From Chitinophagaceae bacterium (GTDB lineage: Bacteria; Bacteroidota; Bacteroidia; Chitinophagales; Chitinophagaceae): a stretch of DNA of 64,000 bases. Location of the stretch: the NCBI GenBank assembly GCA_013140985.1, contig JABFRU010000023.1, forward strand, positions 62,001 to 126,000. The letters run 5' to 3'. This document shows, piece by piece, positions 1 through 8,460 of this stretch (position 1 is the stretch's first letter; each line of letters begins with the position of its first letter). The position numbers and the translations under genes are program-made. Below the pieces are notes generated by a model. It had not been told where the DNA came from, did not search any database, and saw nothing but the letters and a program-made list of their open reading frames with translations.

Positions 1-1
1 A

Positions 2-439
2 GATGTCTATAATTTTGAAAAGTATGATACAAGGACCTCTCCTGCTCTTAATGCATGGGCCTGGGTGCAGCTATTAATGTTATTGGGTGTCATTGCTTAT
101 CTATTTGGCAATATTGCTTATATCAATTCTATTGACAGCAGTTATATCTATTGGTATGGCGCATATGTTTTTTTAACCGTGTATGCACTTACTGACCTGA
201 TGGACCGCAACCGTTCTGCTATTGCATGGGAAATTCTCCGCAGTGGACTCGGTCTTTATTTTTTATACTCGCAGGATGATTGGTTTGGCAGCAGTGTTTA
301 TCTTTCTTCGATAAAATATATTTTGGGAGGGTATTTTATTTTATCTATTACTATTACTGGTTGGTTTGTGATGAAGCATAGGAAAGAAGATATCATTCAA
401 GGCCCAGAGCTTATTAAAGAACCAGTATCCAAAATCTAG
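2..439 (+). CDS. Sterol-desaturase-type membrane enzyme, C-terminal part (5' end outside window)
   Basis: The frame is open from the first complete codon of the window, so the gene begins upstream and only its last about 145 residues are visible. They start with a stretch containing NFEKYDTRTSP and then four or five hydrophobic segments, ending in a charged tail. The KYDT element followed by aromatic membrane helices and a segment with DLMDRNRSAIAWEILR resembles, from memory, the C-terminal membrane domain of Bacteroidota sterol desaturase / alkylglycerol-monooxygenase-like proteins; the His-box catalytic part would lie outside the window. The GTG at 65 is probably not the true start. The family call is tentative; membrane location is well supported. 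Confidence 0.5.
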   Translation, partial: DVYNFEKYDTRTSPALNAWAWVQLLMLLGVIAYLFGNIAYINSIDSSYIYWYGAYVFLTVYALTDLMDRNRSAIAWEILRSGLGLYFLYSQDDWFGSSVYLSSIKYILGGYFILSITITGWFVMKHRKEDIIQGPELIKEPVSKI

Positions 440-480
440 TATCCGGCATCCCATTTTTTGTTTCTTAAAACTACCAGCAT

Positions 481-1650
481 ATGAAGACGGCTATATTTTT
501 TATTTCAATTTTCATCTTTCCATTGATCAGCCATAGCCAGATCACCCAAAAGGTCAGGAAAGTAGTGCCGGTGATGTCTCAGCAAATTGTTTATTTGGAT
601 GGAAGTGCAAAAGCTGCTTCCGGTGGCAAGTCAAGAGCTTATTATAAAATTGACCTTCCCAAAAACACCATCGAATGGTATTATATAGTAACAACATCTG
701 CAGAAAAAAGCGAAACCAAAACTTTTCTTGATCTTGTACCGCAACTGACAAGGCTTCTTGATCCCACAGGCGTAACGGTCCTTGCAGTTGCTGACATCAT
801 GGCTCCGCCAGGTTCTGCTACCTGTGCTGCCTATTTAATGGATAAAGCTAATGCCGATGCTTTTTCAGAGAAAGCAGATAACTCGGGTGGCAAAATATCC
901 TACGTCACTTCAGGAACAAGAGAGAATTTCAGGGAAGGAACTGTACAAATTAGAGATGCCATCTACGGAACCTATTATCTCGGGTTTAAAGATCCGGGCT
1001 CACCTGCAGGAATAATGATAGAATTTGAGGTCGCTGCCATTGTAGAAGAAGTTGTGGTAAATAATAAAGAATGGGCAAACGATATTAGAGAACAGCTTTA
1101 CGATAATTTTTATCAAAACTTAAGAGGCAAGAAATTTGAAGAGGAGGATGCAAAGGATATTGCCAACTGTTTGGTTTCGCAAATGACCTCGGAGAAAACG
1201 CCCGGAGAATATTATGCCATGAGTCAAAATGAGAAGGATTCTTTTATAGCTGAAAAACATATTGCCTGTTCCGCCAAATTTGTAGAACCCCAAAGCCCTG
1301 AATATGAAAAAGCAAGCAACTTTGCCAACCTGGGGTGGAAAGCATATGAAAATGGGAACATAGAAAGGTGTATTGAATTTAGCAAAGAGGCCCTTTCCTT
1401 AGACAGTTCGCTTGCCTTTGTAAAAACCAATCTGGGCTTATGTTATTTAATTAAGAATGACCAGGTCACTGCGACGAAATATTATACAGAGGCGCTTAGT
1501 GACATAAAGAAATTGAAACTCAGATCAGCCAGGAAAGAATATTTGACAACAGCGATCAAGTATATGGATGATGCGCTTAAGAAATATCCCGATATAAAAG
1601 GAAGTGAGGAGGTAAAGGCATTGTACCAGGAAGAGTTGAAAAAAATCTAG
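481..1650 (+). CDS. Secreted TPR-containing protein of unknown function
   Basis: The 389-residue product begins with a clear signal peptide (MKTAIFFISIFIFPLISHSQ), so it should be exported. The middle (about 40-200) is a beta-rich region that I do not recognise. The C-terminal third (about 275-380) is helical and carries TPR-like motifs, for example NLGWKAYENGNIERCIEFSK and TNLGLCYLIKNDQVTATKYY, a scaffold for protein-protein contacts. It follows the upstream membrane gene by 41 bases and may be co-transcribed with it. No enzymatic motif is visible. Confidence 0.75.
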   Translation: MKTAIFFISIFIFPLISHSQITQKVRKVVPVMSQQIVYLDGSAKAASGGKSRAYYKIDLPKNTIEWYYIVTTSAEKSETKTFLDLVPQLTRLLDPTGVTVLAVADIMAPPGSATCAAYLMDKANADAFSEKADNSGGKISYVTSGTRENFREGTVQIRDAIYGTYYLGFKDPGSPAGIMIEFEVAAIVEEVVVNNKEWANDIREQLYDNFYQNLRGKKFEEEDAKDIANCLVSQMTSEKTPGEYYAMSQNEKDSFIAEKHIACSAKFVEPQSPEYEKASNFANLGWKAYENGNIERCIEFSKEALSLDSSLAFVKTNLGLCYLIKNDQVTATKYYTEALSDIKKLKLRSARKEYLTTAIKYMDDALKKYPDIKGSEEVKALYQEELKKI

Positions 1651-1721
1651 CCAACATAACGGAATGGCGGATCATAAGTGATGTGTAAAAAAACACATCA
1701 GGACGTTTGCATTATCATTTA

Positions 1722-2300
1722 TCAACCCTGCTTCCGCAAATATTTTGTCAGGATAACGATAAGCTGACCTTCTATTCTTCCTTCTATCTGTTCGGTATTA
1801 TCTGATACCAGGCGGATATTACGTATTACAGTTCCTACTTTGGCATTCACCGCAGAGCCTTTTACATCAAGTGATTTAGTGAGTACCACATTGTCGCCAT
1901 TTTGCAGCAAAGCGCCGTAGCAATCTTTATGCAAGTCAACGGAGCTATCACTTTCATGATCGCCGCTGGCTTTGGCCCAGGCTAATTTTTCGTCGTCAAG
2001 ATATAGCATATCCAATTGTTCGGCAGCCCAACTTTCATTGCGTAACCGGTTCAGCATACGCCATGCCATTACCTGCACCGCCGGTACTTCACTCCACATA
2101 CTATTGGTCAGGCATTGCCAGTGCGGACTGTCAAGTTCTTCCTTCTTTTCTATCTGGGCTAAACATTTAGTACAAACCAATATGGCATCATCCATATTAC
2201 CCGTGGCGGGTGGAACTTCGTACACTTTTAAATGCCCGGTTGCATTACAGAGTTCGCATTTGTTGTCACTTCGCCTGCCGAGCAGTTCCTCTTGCTTCAT
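1722..2300 (-). CDS. phnA: PhnA / YjdM family zinc-ribbon protein
   Basis: The 192-residue product has the two halves of this family: an N-terminal zinc ribbon with CELC and CTKC pairs (about residues 16-46) and a C-terminal PhnA domain with DCYGALLQNGDNVVLTKSL, then GTVIRNIRLVSDN and IEGRIEGQLIVILTKYL. Despite the old name (alkylphosphonate uptake), the family has no established role in phosphonate metabolism. It stands alone and converges on the secreted TPR gene. A TACATTCG box at 2322-2329 on the minus strand lies 21 bases upstream of the start and could be a promoter -7 element. Identification is strong; function remains unknown. Confidence 0.88.
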   Translation of the reverse strand: MKQEELLGRRSDNKCELCNATGHLKVYEVPPATGNMDDAILVCTKCLAQIEKKEELDSPHWQCLTNSMWSEVPAVQVMAWRMLNRLRNESWAAEQLDMLYLDDEKLAWAKASGDHESDSSVDLHKDCYGALLQNGDNVVLTKSLDVKGSAVNAKVGTVIRNIRLVSDNTEQIEGRIEGQLIVILTKYLRKQG

Positions 2301-2709
2301 TCAATAATTGTTTAAGGGGGGCGAATGTAGCTAAATTATCTTCATTTCTAAATATTTATAAAGTAACTTTTAACTCTTGCCAATGCCCCGTTGCATGGCA
2401 CAACACAATGACATGATGAATCATACGTAATATGTGAAGACGCATATCAAAGCTTTTTTCCGCCCTTGCTGGTGTTAAACGAAGCGTTACCAACCACAAA
2501 TCCAACATTAACATTCAGCATTAAAACAATTCCCTTATTCCCGGTAAAAAACCTTATCTTCAGTGAAATCAGTATTTCAACATTCAGTCAGGACCGGTAT
2601 AATTCTTACTACGGACAAGTAAATTAATCTCCTCTTTTCTTTTTGTTGCCTTGCTTTTTACGACAACTGCTAACAACGGTATCACATTATTCATAATAAA
2701 AAAAAATAT
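2301..2709. other. Intergenic stretch without a recognisable gene
   Basis: About 410 bases between phnA and the next candidate gene. Short frames on both strands lack family resemblance and composition typical of this genome's proteins. It holds the probable phnA upstream region on its left side. No hairpin-plus-T terminator or RNA gene was recognised. Confidence 0.4.
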
Positions 2710-2997
2710 ATGCATTTTCACAAAGAAGATCTTAGCTGCACACATTACTACCCGTATGATGCTAAACAATTATTTACCGGCCAGCCTACCCGGCGCCTGT
2801 TTGACCGATTCAACGGCAGCCAGGTGCTTTTCCTCATTAATTTCTATGGATCATTGGCTGACAGGTTCACCCTGAAAGAGGGCCAGGCAATAGAGAAGCA
2901 AATAGCCACCCTTTTGCCAGTAGAAGCAAAGAGTGAGATATCCGTTTTCAACTGGATCCGCAATTCAGCAACGAGTTCCATACCCAGTATATTTTAA
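2710..2997 (+). CDS. Small hypothetical protein
   Basis: A 95-residue frame starting MHFHKEDLSC. Its second half (LFDRFNGSQVLFLINFYGSL and following charged helix, then SVFNWIRNS) reads like a folded alpha/beta protein rather than a shadow frame, and nothing competes with it on the other strand. No signal peptide and no family recognised. It precedes another small Bacteroidota-type protein by 133 bases in the same direction. The start is the first ATG after an A-rich run; confidence is moderate because it is short. Confidence 0.45.
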   Translation: MHFHKEDLSCTHYYPYDAKQLFTGQPTRRLFDRFNGSQVLFLINFYGSLADRFTLKEGQAIEKQIATLLPVEAKSEISVFNWIRNSATSSIPSIF

Positions 2998-3130
2998 AAT
3001 GTGTACCCGCACCTATGAACCCAATAACCCTATGTGAACTTTGTATAGACCTTTTGCGGTTTATACTCCTGGCGTTCCGGCTTGGCCCGAAACCAATATT
3101 TTAAACTTAACAACATAAAACAAGTATATT

Positions 3131-3382
3131 ATGACAATTGAAAAAGTAGGCGAATTCATTCAGAAGAAAAAAAAAGAGAATGCAATGGTGAAGATCAGTT
3201 TCAAGATACGCAGCTCGGTAAACGGGACCTTTATTAAGGCTGACGACTTTGAAGAACTGGGCAAGAAGAATCTCTGGAGATTTGTAAGCGAAAACTATAC
3301 AGAAGCCTTCAGCAAAACAAGGGATATGAACCTTTGCCGGATATTCAACGGCGCAGAATTTAAAAAATTAGAGTGGGCATAA
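3131..3382 (+). CDS. Small hypothetical protein, Chitinophagaceae type
   Basis: An 83-residue soluble protein without signal peptide or membrane segment. It opens with a lysine-rich helix (residues 5-17), then beta-like segments and the pattern GTFIKADDFEELGKKNLWRF, and ends with LCRIFNGAEFKKLEW. The amphipathic pattern and A-rich leader (ACAAGTATATT before ATG) support a real gene. It resembles short uncharacterised proteins I associate with Chitinophagaceae, but no function can be assigned. Confidence 0.65.
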   Translation: MTIEKVGEFIQKKKKENAMVKISFKIRSSVNGTFIKADDFEELGKKNLWRFVSENYTEAFSKTRDMNLCRIFNGAEFKKLEWA

Positions 3383-3502
3383 AATAGGGTTCAGGAACTG
3401 CGTAACCCAGATCCGTTTTTCTAAATGTTTGTTAACTACTGTTCTTCCTGTTTTGTTATTTTCCAAAAACAAAAGAACTTTAAGGAACCAAATCAAACAG
3501 CC

Positions 3503-3919
3503 ATGAAAAATATCTTTATTCCCATCCTTCTCCTTTTTGTACTTCTCAATATTAGTTGCAGCAAAGAAAGTTTTGATGAAAAAATTGTGGGCACATGGAA
3601 CATCGTTGATGTGGACCGTCACGGTTCGGGCAGCGATCCCGGTCATTTGCCTTTCAGGGAAGGACAATTTACTTTCAGCAGCGATGGTACGCTGATCTAT
3701 ACAAAAGCAGGCGTTACGTACAACGGCACCTGGAATATTCAGCGAAAAACTTTTGGTGATGATTCTTTCCAGGCTCTTGAAATAATGGTTATTGATTTTG
3801 CTACCCAGGTGGTGCTTAGCGAATATTATGATGATATCAACTTTTCAGGCGGCGCCAGTCGCATGAAAGCCTGCATCCATGAAGGAAGACATAGCTATAC
3901 AACGCATTTCAGGAAATAG
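3503..3919 (+). CDS. Lipoprotein with lipocalin-like domain
   Basis: The start at 3503 is chosen because it yields a classic lipoprotein signal: MKNIFIPILLLFVLLNISC with the lipobox Cys at residue 19; the upstream in-frame start at 3425 would bury this signal inside the protein. The mature part (about 119 residues) has KIVGTWNIVDVDR, FTFSSDGTLIY and YNGTWNIQ, a pattern typical of Bacteroidota lipocalin-like lipoproteins (beta strands, conserved GTW). It is probably anchored in the outer or inner membrane facing the periplasm. The ligand is unknown. Confidence 0.75.
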   Translation: MKNIFIPILLLFVLLNISCSKESFDEKIVGTWNIVDVDRHGSGSDPGHLPFREGQFTFSSDGTLIYTKAGVTYNGTWNIQRKTFGDDSFQALEIMVIDFATQVVLSEYYDDINFSGGASRMKACIHEGRHSYTTHFRK

Positions 3920-3926
3920 TTCATAG

Positions 3927-4616
3927 CTATAACCTTTTCAGCATATCAATATTAATCTCTGCCCTTGTCCTGAAGCCGATGGACTCATATAATCCGATGG
4001 CCGTTACATTTGTATTCAATACATGCAGGAAAGGAATGAATGAATTATCAAGAATGAGTTTCATCACATGCAGCATGATGGCTTTTGCATAGCCATGTCC
4101 GCGGAAATCAGGATGGGTGCATACAGCACTCACTTCCATATATGGCACCGGGTGCATTCGTTGCCCGGACATTGCAGCGAGCCTTCCATCAATAAAAATT
4201 CCAAAATAATTGCCGAATTCAATGGTGCGTTGTAAGAACGGACCGGGCTTTGTCAATGCTGTCAGCTCCAGCATTTGCGGGATATGTTCATCCGTCAATG
4301 GAACGATTAGATGACTGTTCTTTGTTACATATGTATCGACCGGGTATTCATAGATCATCTGGCAGCAGGGGTAATGCTTTAGCAGGCTCCATTTGCTTTC
4401 GTCATACTGTATTTTCTTCAATGAAGATATCCCTACTTTCTCTCCCGGGGGAATGAGGTCATATAGCTTTTGAAAGTTGATCTCATCACATTCTTTCATA
4501 GCGCCGAAAGGAGCAATATCAGCACGGTAGCGGCCCACATCGCCATTCAATACAGCGATATCTTTGTTGCCTGTAGTGATAGCGTTCCAGATCATATTAT
4601 CGAGAATATGCAGCAT
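3927..4616 (-). CDS. GNAT family N-acetyltransferase (FR47-like)
   Basis: A 229-residue cytoplasmic protein. The C-terminal half carries the GNAT acetyl-CoA site: strand with EVSAVCTHPDFRGHGYAKAI (the R-G-H-G-Y-A pyrophosphate loop, near residue 175) followed by NVTAIGLYESIGFR, the typical last helix and strand. The N-terminal half is the longer, less conserved extension seen in FR47-like members. It probably transfers an acetyl group from acetyl-CoA to an amine; the substrate cannot be told. It ends 8 bases from the converging lipoprotein gene and follows the VOC gene by 67 bases in the same direction. Confidence 0.85.
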   Translation of the reverse strand: MLHILDNMIWNAITTGNKDIAVLNGDVGRYRADIAPFGAMKECDEINFQKLYDLIPPGEKVGISSLKKIQYDESKWSLLKHYPCCQMIYEYPVDTYVTKNSHLIVPLTDEHIPQMLELTALTKPGPFLQRTIEFGNYFGIFIDGRLAAMSGQRMHPVPYMEVSAVCTHPDFRGHGYAKAIMLHVMKLILDNSFIPFLHVLNTNVTAIGLYESIGFRTRAEINIDMLKRL

Positions 4617-4683
4617 GGGTGCAACTTAAAAAGAAATTTATTGGGACTTGTGGAGCAGATATCAATTCATGGACTGTATCAGA

Positions 4684-5046
4684 TCATCCGCAGGAAAAAG
4701 TTATTCTGAAACCATTCAGGTCTTCGAACACCACTTCTTTTTTATTGCTAAAGGGTTCTTCATTCAGTTCAATGATCTTCGCTTTTGTTTTTAATCTTTC
4801 GATGAGATCGTTCAATGAATCTACCCTGAAAAAAAGACCGGCATCTTTTACGTCATTATTCTTTTCTGCAGGAAAAGGAAAGAGTATGAAGGCTGCATTC
4901 TCCCATTCAAGCTGCGCCCAGGTAAGTTTGGGAGCTTCCGGTTCCCAGTAACGGTTGCTGCCGGTACAGCGGAAGCCAAGGCTTTCATACCAGAGAACAG
5001 TTTCTTCAATATTGGTTACACCCAAAAAAGGAATGCAGACGGCCAT
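4684..5046 (-). CDS. VOC (glyoxalase/bleomycin-resistance) superfamily protein
   Basis: A 120-residue protein with the VOC beta-alpha-beta-beta-beta layout: IPFLGVTNIEETVLWYESLGF at the start, AAFILFPF in the middle and VVFEDLNGFRITFS at the end, with a Glu/Asp pattern consistent with one metal-binding module. Members dimerise to form dioxygenases, isomerases or antibiotic-binding proteins, so the substrate is open. It is downstream of the DUF885 peptidase gene in the same direction, across an inverted word repeat. Confidence 0.82.
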   Translation of the reverse strand: MAVCIPFLGVTNIEETVLWYESLGFRCTGSNRYWEPEAPKLTWAQLEWENAAFILFPFPAEKNNDVKDAGLFFRVDSLNDLIERLKTKAKIIELNEEPFSNKKEVVFEDLNGFRITFSCG

Positions 5047-5152
5047 AATTGAAATAAAAAATAAGTAATCAAAAATAAAGAATGAAAACGTGGTACCAAC
5101 CGGATACTTACTTATTAATTTCTTATTCGTTATTTCTTATTTTTTATTTTTT
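5047..5152. repeat. Inverted word repeat between DUF885 and VOC genes
   Basis: The left arm (about 5048-5084) is made of AAATAAAAAATAAG-type words, and the right arm (about 5108-5152) of their reverse complement (TTCTTATTCGTTATTTCTTA), around a non-repetitive centre. Read in gene direction, the first arm overlaps the last codons and stop codon of the DUF885 gene (5137-5139), and the second ends at the start of the VOC gene. Confidence 0.6.
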
Positions 5153-6870
5153 TCCACGACCCAATTGGCAACCATGCCTTCCAGTATTTTCAATGTAACA
5201 GTTCCCTGCGAAAGAATAAGGTCATGAAATTCACGGATGTCGAATTTATCCTTCAATGCATTCTCTGCAAGCCGGCGCAGCTCTTTTATTTTTAATTCAC
5301 CCATTTTATAGGCAAGGGCCTGGCCGGGCCATGAGATGTAACGATTGATCTCTGTATTCACTTCATGCAGTGACAAAGCCGTATTCTCCGATAAATATTT
5401 TACCGCCTCTTCTCTTGTCCATCCCTTGGCATGTAGCCCTACATCGATCACCAAACGGCAAGCCCTCCACATATCGTAGGTCAGTCTTCCGAATAAAGAA
5501 TAAGGATCTTTATAAAAACCCATTTCTGCGCCGAGGTATTCGCAATACAAACCCCAGCCCTCACCAAATGCATTCACATATAAATTTCTTCTGAACGCCG
5601 GCAAGCTATCGAGTTCCTGTGTCAATGCGATCTGCAAATGATGTCCCGGAACTGCTTCATGCATCGTCAGTGATTCAAGTGCATAGAGCGGACGGCTTTT
5701 GAGGTCGTAAGTATTCACCCAATAATGCCCTGCCCTCCTGCTGGTGACCGGAGCACCCGAATATCTTCCGGCGGTGTATGTTGGCGCAAGATGTGCAGGC
5801 ACCGGCTCAACTCCGTAAGGTTGTCTTGGCAGCCTGCCAAAGAATTGTGGCAACACTCCATCAGCTTTCTTGGCAATGAATGATGCTTCTTTTAATAATT
5901 CTTCGGGAGTTGTGGCATAAAACTTTGGATCGGTACGGAGATAAGCGATGAACTCCTGCATTGTTCCGGTGAAGTTTACCTTCTTCAGCACATCCTCCAT
6001 TTCATTTTTGATACGGTCCACTTCCCGCAAACCCAGGTAATATATATCTTCATAAGAAATATCCGTAGTAGTATAATGATGCACCAGTTCTTTATAATAA
6101 TCCAGGCCCTGGGGGAAATTAGAAACACCGATCGTTCTTCTTGTCCCGGGTAAATACTCTGTGTCAAAAAAAGTTTTGATCTTTTTATATCCTTCTATCG
6201 CATATTGCATCACAGCCTGCTTTCCTTCATCGCTTATCTTTTTCCAATCATCGTCACTGATAGCAAATGGCTTTTTTTGAAAGGGTTTCCAGAAAACACT
6301 TTTCTCAACATCGGTAACGATATGCTGAACATAGGTATTATGATAATTGTCGAGGATAATTCTTGGCTGGCTGATGCCCAGTTTCAACCCCGTGCGCATC
6401 AGGTTAAGATTCTCTTCTGCAAAACGGGGAATATCCTTCAGCCGTTTGATATAATTCTCAACATCCTTTTTACTACTCAATACCTGTGAGCCCATTCCGG
6501 CAAGACCTGTATGAAATCCTTCATCGGCCAAAATAGGGTTTAGGTACGCTTTATAATGATAAGAATAGATGTCATCTTCAATACTATACTTCAGTAATTC
6601 AAGATTGATCTGCTCCGAAAAAGCCAGCGAATTACTGTTGATCTTGTTCAATTCCTTATTTACCGAGTCATAGAAATTAAAGCGACGCAAAAAATCATCT
6701 TCCGCATTTGATCCCAACGGATGATTTAATGCACTATCCCGCTTTCTTTCCCTTTCCTGGAAATCATTAATGGCCCTGAGTACCCGGTTAATGCCGGCGT
6801 CTTTGGTTTGAGCGGGGAGTTGGGTTGACAGAAATAACAACAGCAATACATAACAAACTATTTTTTTCAT
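5137..6870 (-). CDS. Secreted DUF885 family metallopeptidase-like protein
   Basis: The start at 6870 gives a 577-residue protein with a signal peptide (MKKIVCYVLLLLFLSTQLPAQ); the longer frame to 6924 runs through a palindromic intergenic element and is rejected. The DUF885 hallmark HEAVPGHHLQ lies near residue 404 and FGEGWGLYCE near 435, resembling a zinc-site HExxxxH plus downstream Glu. Family members are thought to be periplasmic carboxypeptidases or dipeptidases. It begins 19 bases after the aldehyde dehydrogenase gene and is probably in the same operon, which suggests that it supplies amino acids or peptides to that pathway. Family call strong, activity inferred. Confidence 0.85.
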   Translation of the reverse strand: MKKIVCYVLLLLFLSTQLPAQTKDAGINRVLRAINDFQERERKRDSALNHPLGSNAEDDFLRRFNFYDSVNKELNKINSNSLAFSEQINLELLKYSIEDDIYSYHYKAYLNPILADEGFHTGLAGMGSQVLSSKKDVENYIKRLKDIPRFAEENLNLMRTGLKLGISQPRIILDNYHNTYVQHIVTDVEKSVFWKPFQKKPFAISDDDWKKISDEGKQAVMQYAIEGYKKIKTFFDTEYLPGTRRTIGVSNFPQGLDYYKELVHHYTTTDISYEDIYYLGLREVDRIKNEMEDVLKKVNFTGTMQEFIAYLRTDPKFYATTPEELLKEASFIAKKADGVLPQFFGRLPRQPYGVEPVPAHLAPTYTAGRYSGAPVTSRRAGHYWVNTYDLKSRPLYALESLTMHEAVPGHHLQIALTQELDSLPAFRRNLYVNAFGEGWGLYCEYLGAEMGFYKDPYSLFGRLTYDMWRACRLVIDVGLHAKGWTREEAVKYLSENTALSLHEVNTEINRYISWPGQALAYKMGELKIKELRRLAENALKDKFDIREFHDLILSQGTVTLKILEGMVANWVVEKNKK

Positions 6871-6889
6871 GCAGTTGGTTTTAAGATTG

Positions 6890-8377
6890 TCAAATTCCCC
6901 CTTTGGGGGATTGAGGGGTATCATTCACCGTTCTCCATATCCCCAATGGATTCTCATTCTTCAGTTCATCCGGCAATAATTCATTACTCCAATTTTGAAA
7001 AGCAATGGGTCTTGCAAAACGCCTGATCGCATCGGCACCAACAGAAGTAAATCTTGCATCAGTTGTAGATGGGAAAGGTCCGCCATGTTGCATACCCAGG
7101 CAAACCTCCACCCCTGTCGGCACACCATTCATAATAAATCGTCCGCAAATATCTTTTACCGCTTCTACCAAATCGTCGTTGTTTCTTACATCATCATCAG
7201 TTGCCATTAATGTGGCGGTCAATTGTCCTTCGATATGTTTGGCAACATCGATCATTTCATTGATATCCTTACAGCGAATGATCAGTGAATAAGGCCCGAA
7301 TACTTCCTGGTGAAGCAATGGATTATTGATAAATGCCGGTGCCGGTGCCGAAGCAATAGTGGGCAATCCCTGGTTAGTGACAGGTGCTGCAACAGAAACA
7401 GCCACCATCTCTACTTCTTCCTGTGATAAAGCATTGGCTCTTCTTTCTACATAATTCTTAAAGATGCCGGGGTTCAGCATATCACCGGGATTCATCTTTT
7501 TTATTTCATCGCTTATTGCAGCAATAAAAATTTGCAGATCATCATTGTCAATACCAATGATAAGACCCGGGTTGGTACAAAATTGTCCTGCACCCAATGT
7601 AATAGAACCGGCATATTGCTTCGCAACTTCAGCTGCAGCACTTTTCATTTTGCCTGCCAGCAAAAAAACTGGATTAATGCTGCTCATTTCTGCAAATACA
7701 GGTATTGGCTCCTTACGTTGATTGGCCCAATCGAATAATTGTTTGCCCCCGGCAAATGAACCGGTGAAGCCAACAGCTTTTGTATGCGGATGTTCAACCA
7801 GTGCTTTACCCACTTCAAATGATGCTCCATGTATATGGGAAAATATACCTGCAGGCATATAACAATTTACCGCTGCTTTTACAATAGCAGAAGCTACCAG
7901 CTCACTTGTTCTTGCATGAGCAGGGTGTGCTTTTACAATAACAGGGCAACCGGCTGCAAAAGCAGTGGCAGTATCGCCACCGGCGGTTGAATAGGCAAAC
8001 GGAAAGTTAGCAGCGCCAAAAACAACCACTGGTCCGAGTGGTACCAGCATTTTTCTTATGTCAGGTTTGGGTGGATTTTTTTCCGGAACAGCCGTATCAA
8101 TTCTTATCTCCATCCACTCTCCTCTTTCACAGGCATCGGCATAAGAAGTAAGCTGATACATTGTCCTTGCTCTTTCATTCCTCAATCTTGCTTCGGGCAA
8201 ATGAGTTTCTTCTCCGGCTATTCTCAATAATTCATCGCCGAGATTCTCTATTTCTTTTGCGATGGCCCGCATGAAACCGGCCCTTTGCCTCAATGAACAT
8301 TTGCGATAGACATGAAATGCTTTCCATGCAGATCCCATCACTGCATGTATTTCTTCTGTTGTTGCGTCAGTAAACAT
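6890..8377 (-). CDS. Aldehyde dehydrogenase, alpha-ketoglutarate semialdehyde (2,5-dioxovalerate) type
   Basis: A 495-residue NAD(P)-dependent aldehyde dehydrogenase. The catalytic Asn is in FGAANFPFAYS (about 124), the general-base Glu in FAEMSSINP (about 230) and the catalytic Cys in GAGQFCTNPGL (about 267). The sequence style (FGAANFPFAYSTAGGDTATA) is that of the ketoglutarate-semialdehyde branch, which oxidises 2,5-dioxopentanoate to 2-oxoglutarate in hydroxyproline, arabinose and glucarate breakdown. The upstream DapA-family gene fits this pathway. The last eight residues (PQSPKGGI) come from a palindromic intergenic element, so the C-terminus appears to have been extended or rewritten by it. 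Confidence 0.85.
   Translation of the reverse strand: MFTDATTEEIHAVMGSAWKAFHVYRKCSLRQRAGFMRAIAKEIENLGDELLRIAGEETHLPEARLRNERARTMYQLTSYADACERGEWMEIRIDTAVPEKNPPKPDIRKMLVPLGPVVVFGAANFPFAYSTAGGDTATAFAAGCPVIVKAHPAHARTSELVASAIVKAAVNCYMPAGIFSHIHGASFEVGKALVEHPHTKAVGFTGSFAGGKQLFDWANQRKEPIPVFAEMSSINPVFLLAGKMKSAAAEVAKQYAGSITLGAGQFCTNPGLIIGIDNDDLQIFIAAISDEIKKMNPGDMLNPGIFKNYVERRANALSQEEVEMVAVSVAAPVTNQGLPTIASAPAPAFINNPLLHQEVFGPYSLIIRCKDINEMIDVAKHIEGQLTATLMATDDDVRNNDDLVEAVKDICGRFIMNGVPTGVEVCLGMQHGGPFPSTTDARFTSVGADAIRRFARPIAFQNWSNELLPDELKNENPLGIWRTVNDTPQSPKGGI
6897..6909. repeat. CCCCC-TTT-GGGGG palindrome overlapping the dehydrogenase 3' end
   Basis: A perfect five-base-pair GC stem with a TTT centre, flanked by GATTGAGGGG. 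It lies within the last codons of the aldehyde dehydrogenase gene and 27 bases before the DUF885 start. It looks like a small dispersed intergenic element; a related GC-rich arm pair occurs near 49306-49411. Confidence 0.5.
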
Positions 8378-8399
8378 GTTGAAAATATTTTTGATCCTG

Positions 8400-8460
8400 G
8401 ATTTTAGATTGAGTTCCCGACATTTTGAAGAATCTTATGATTTACAGAAAATCTAAAATC
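8400..8460. repeat. Inverted repeat between DapA-family and dehydrogenase genes
   Basis: GATTTTAGATT at 8400-8410 is the exact reverse complement of AATCTAAAATC at 8450-8460. In gene direction the first arm contains the end of the stop codon of the DapA-family gene, and the second lies 23 bases before the dehydrogenase start. It is one of the stop-codon-anchored repeats of this window. Confidence 0.65.

Noticed and set aside
2380-2500. Possible further attC-like site (GCACAAC ... GTTAAAC)
   Set aside because: The outer boxes do not follow RYYYAAC/GTTRRRY and no inner complementary pair or flanking cassette ORF was found.
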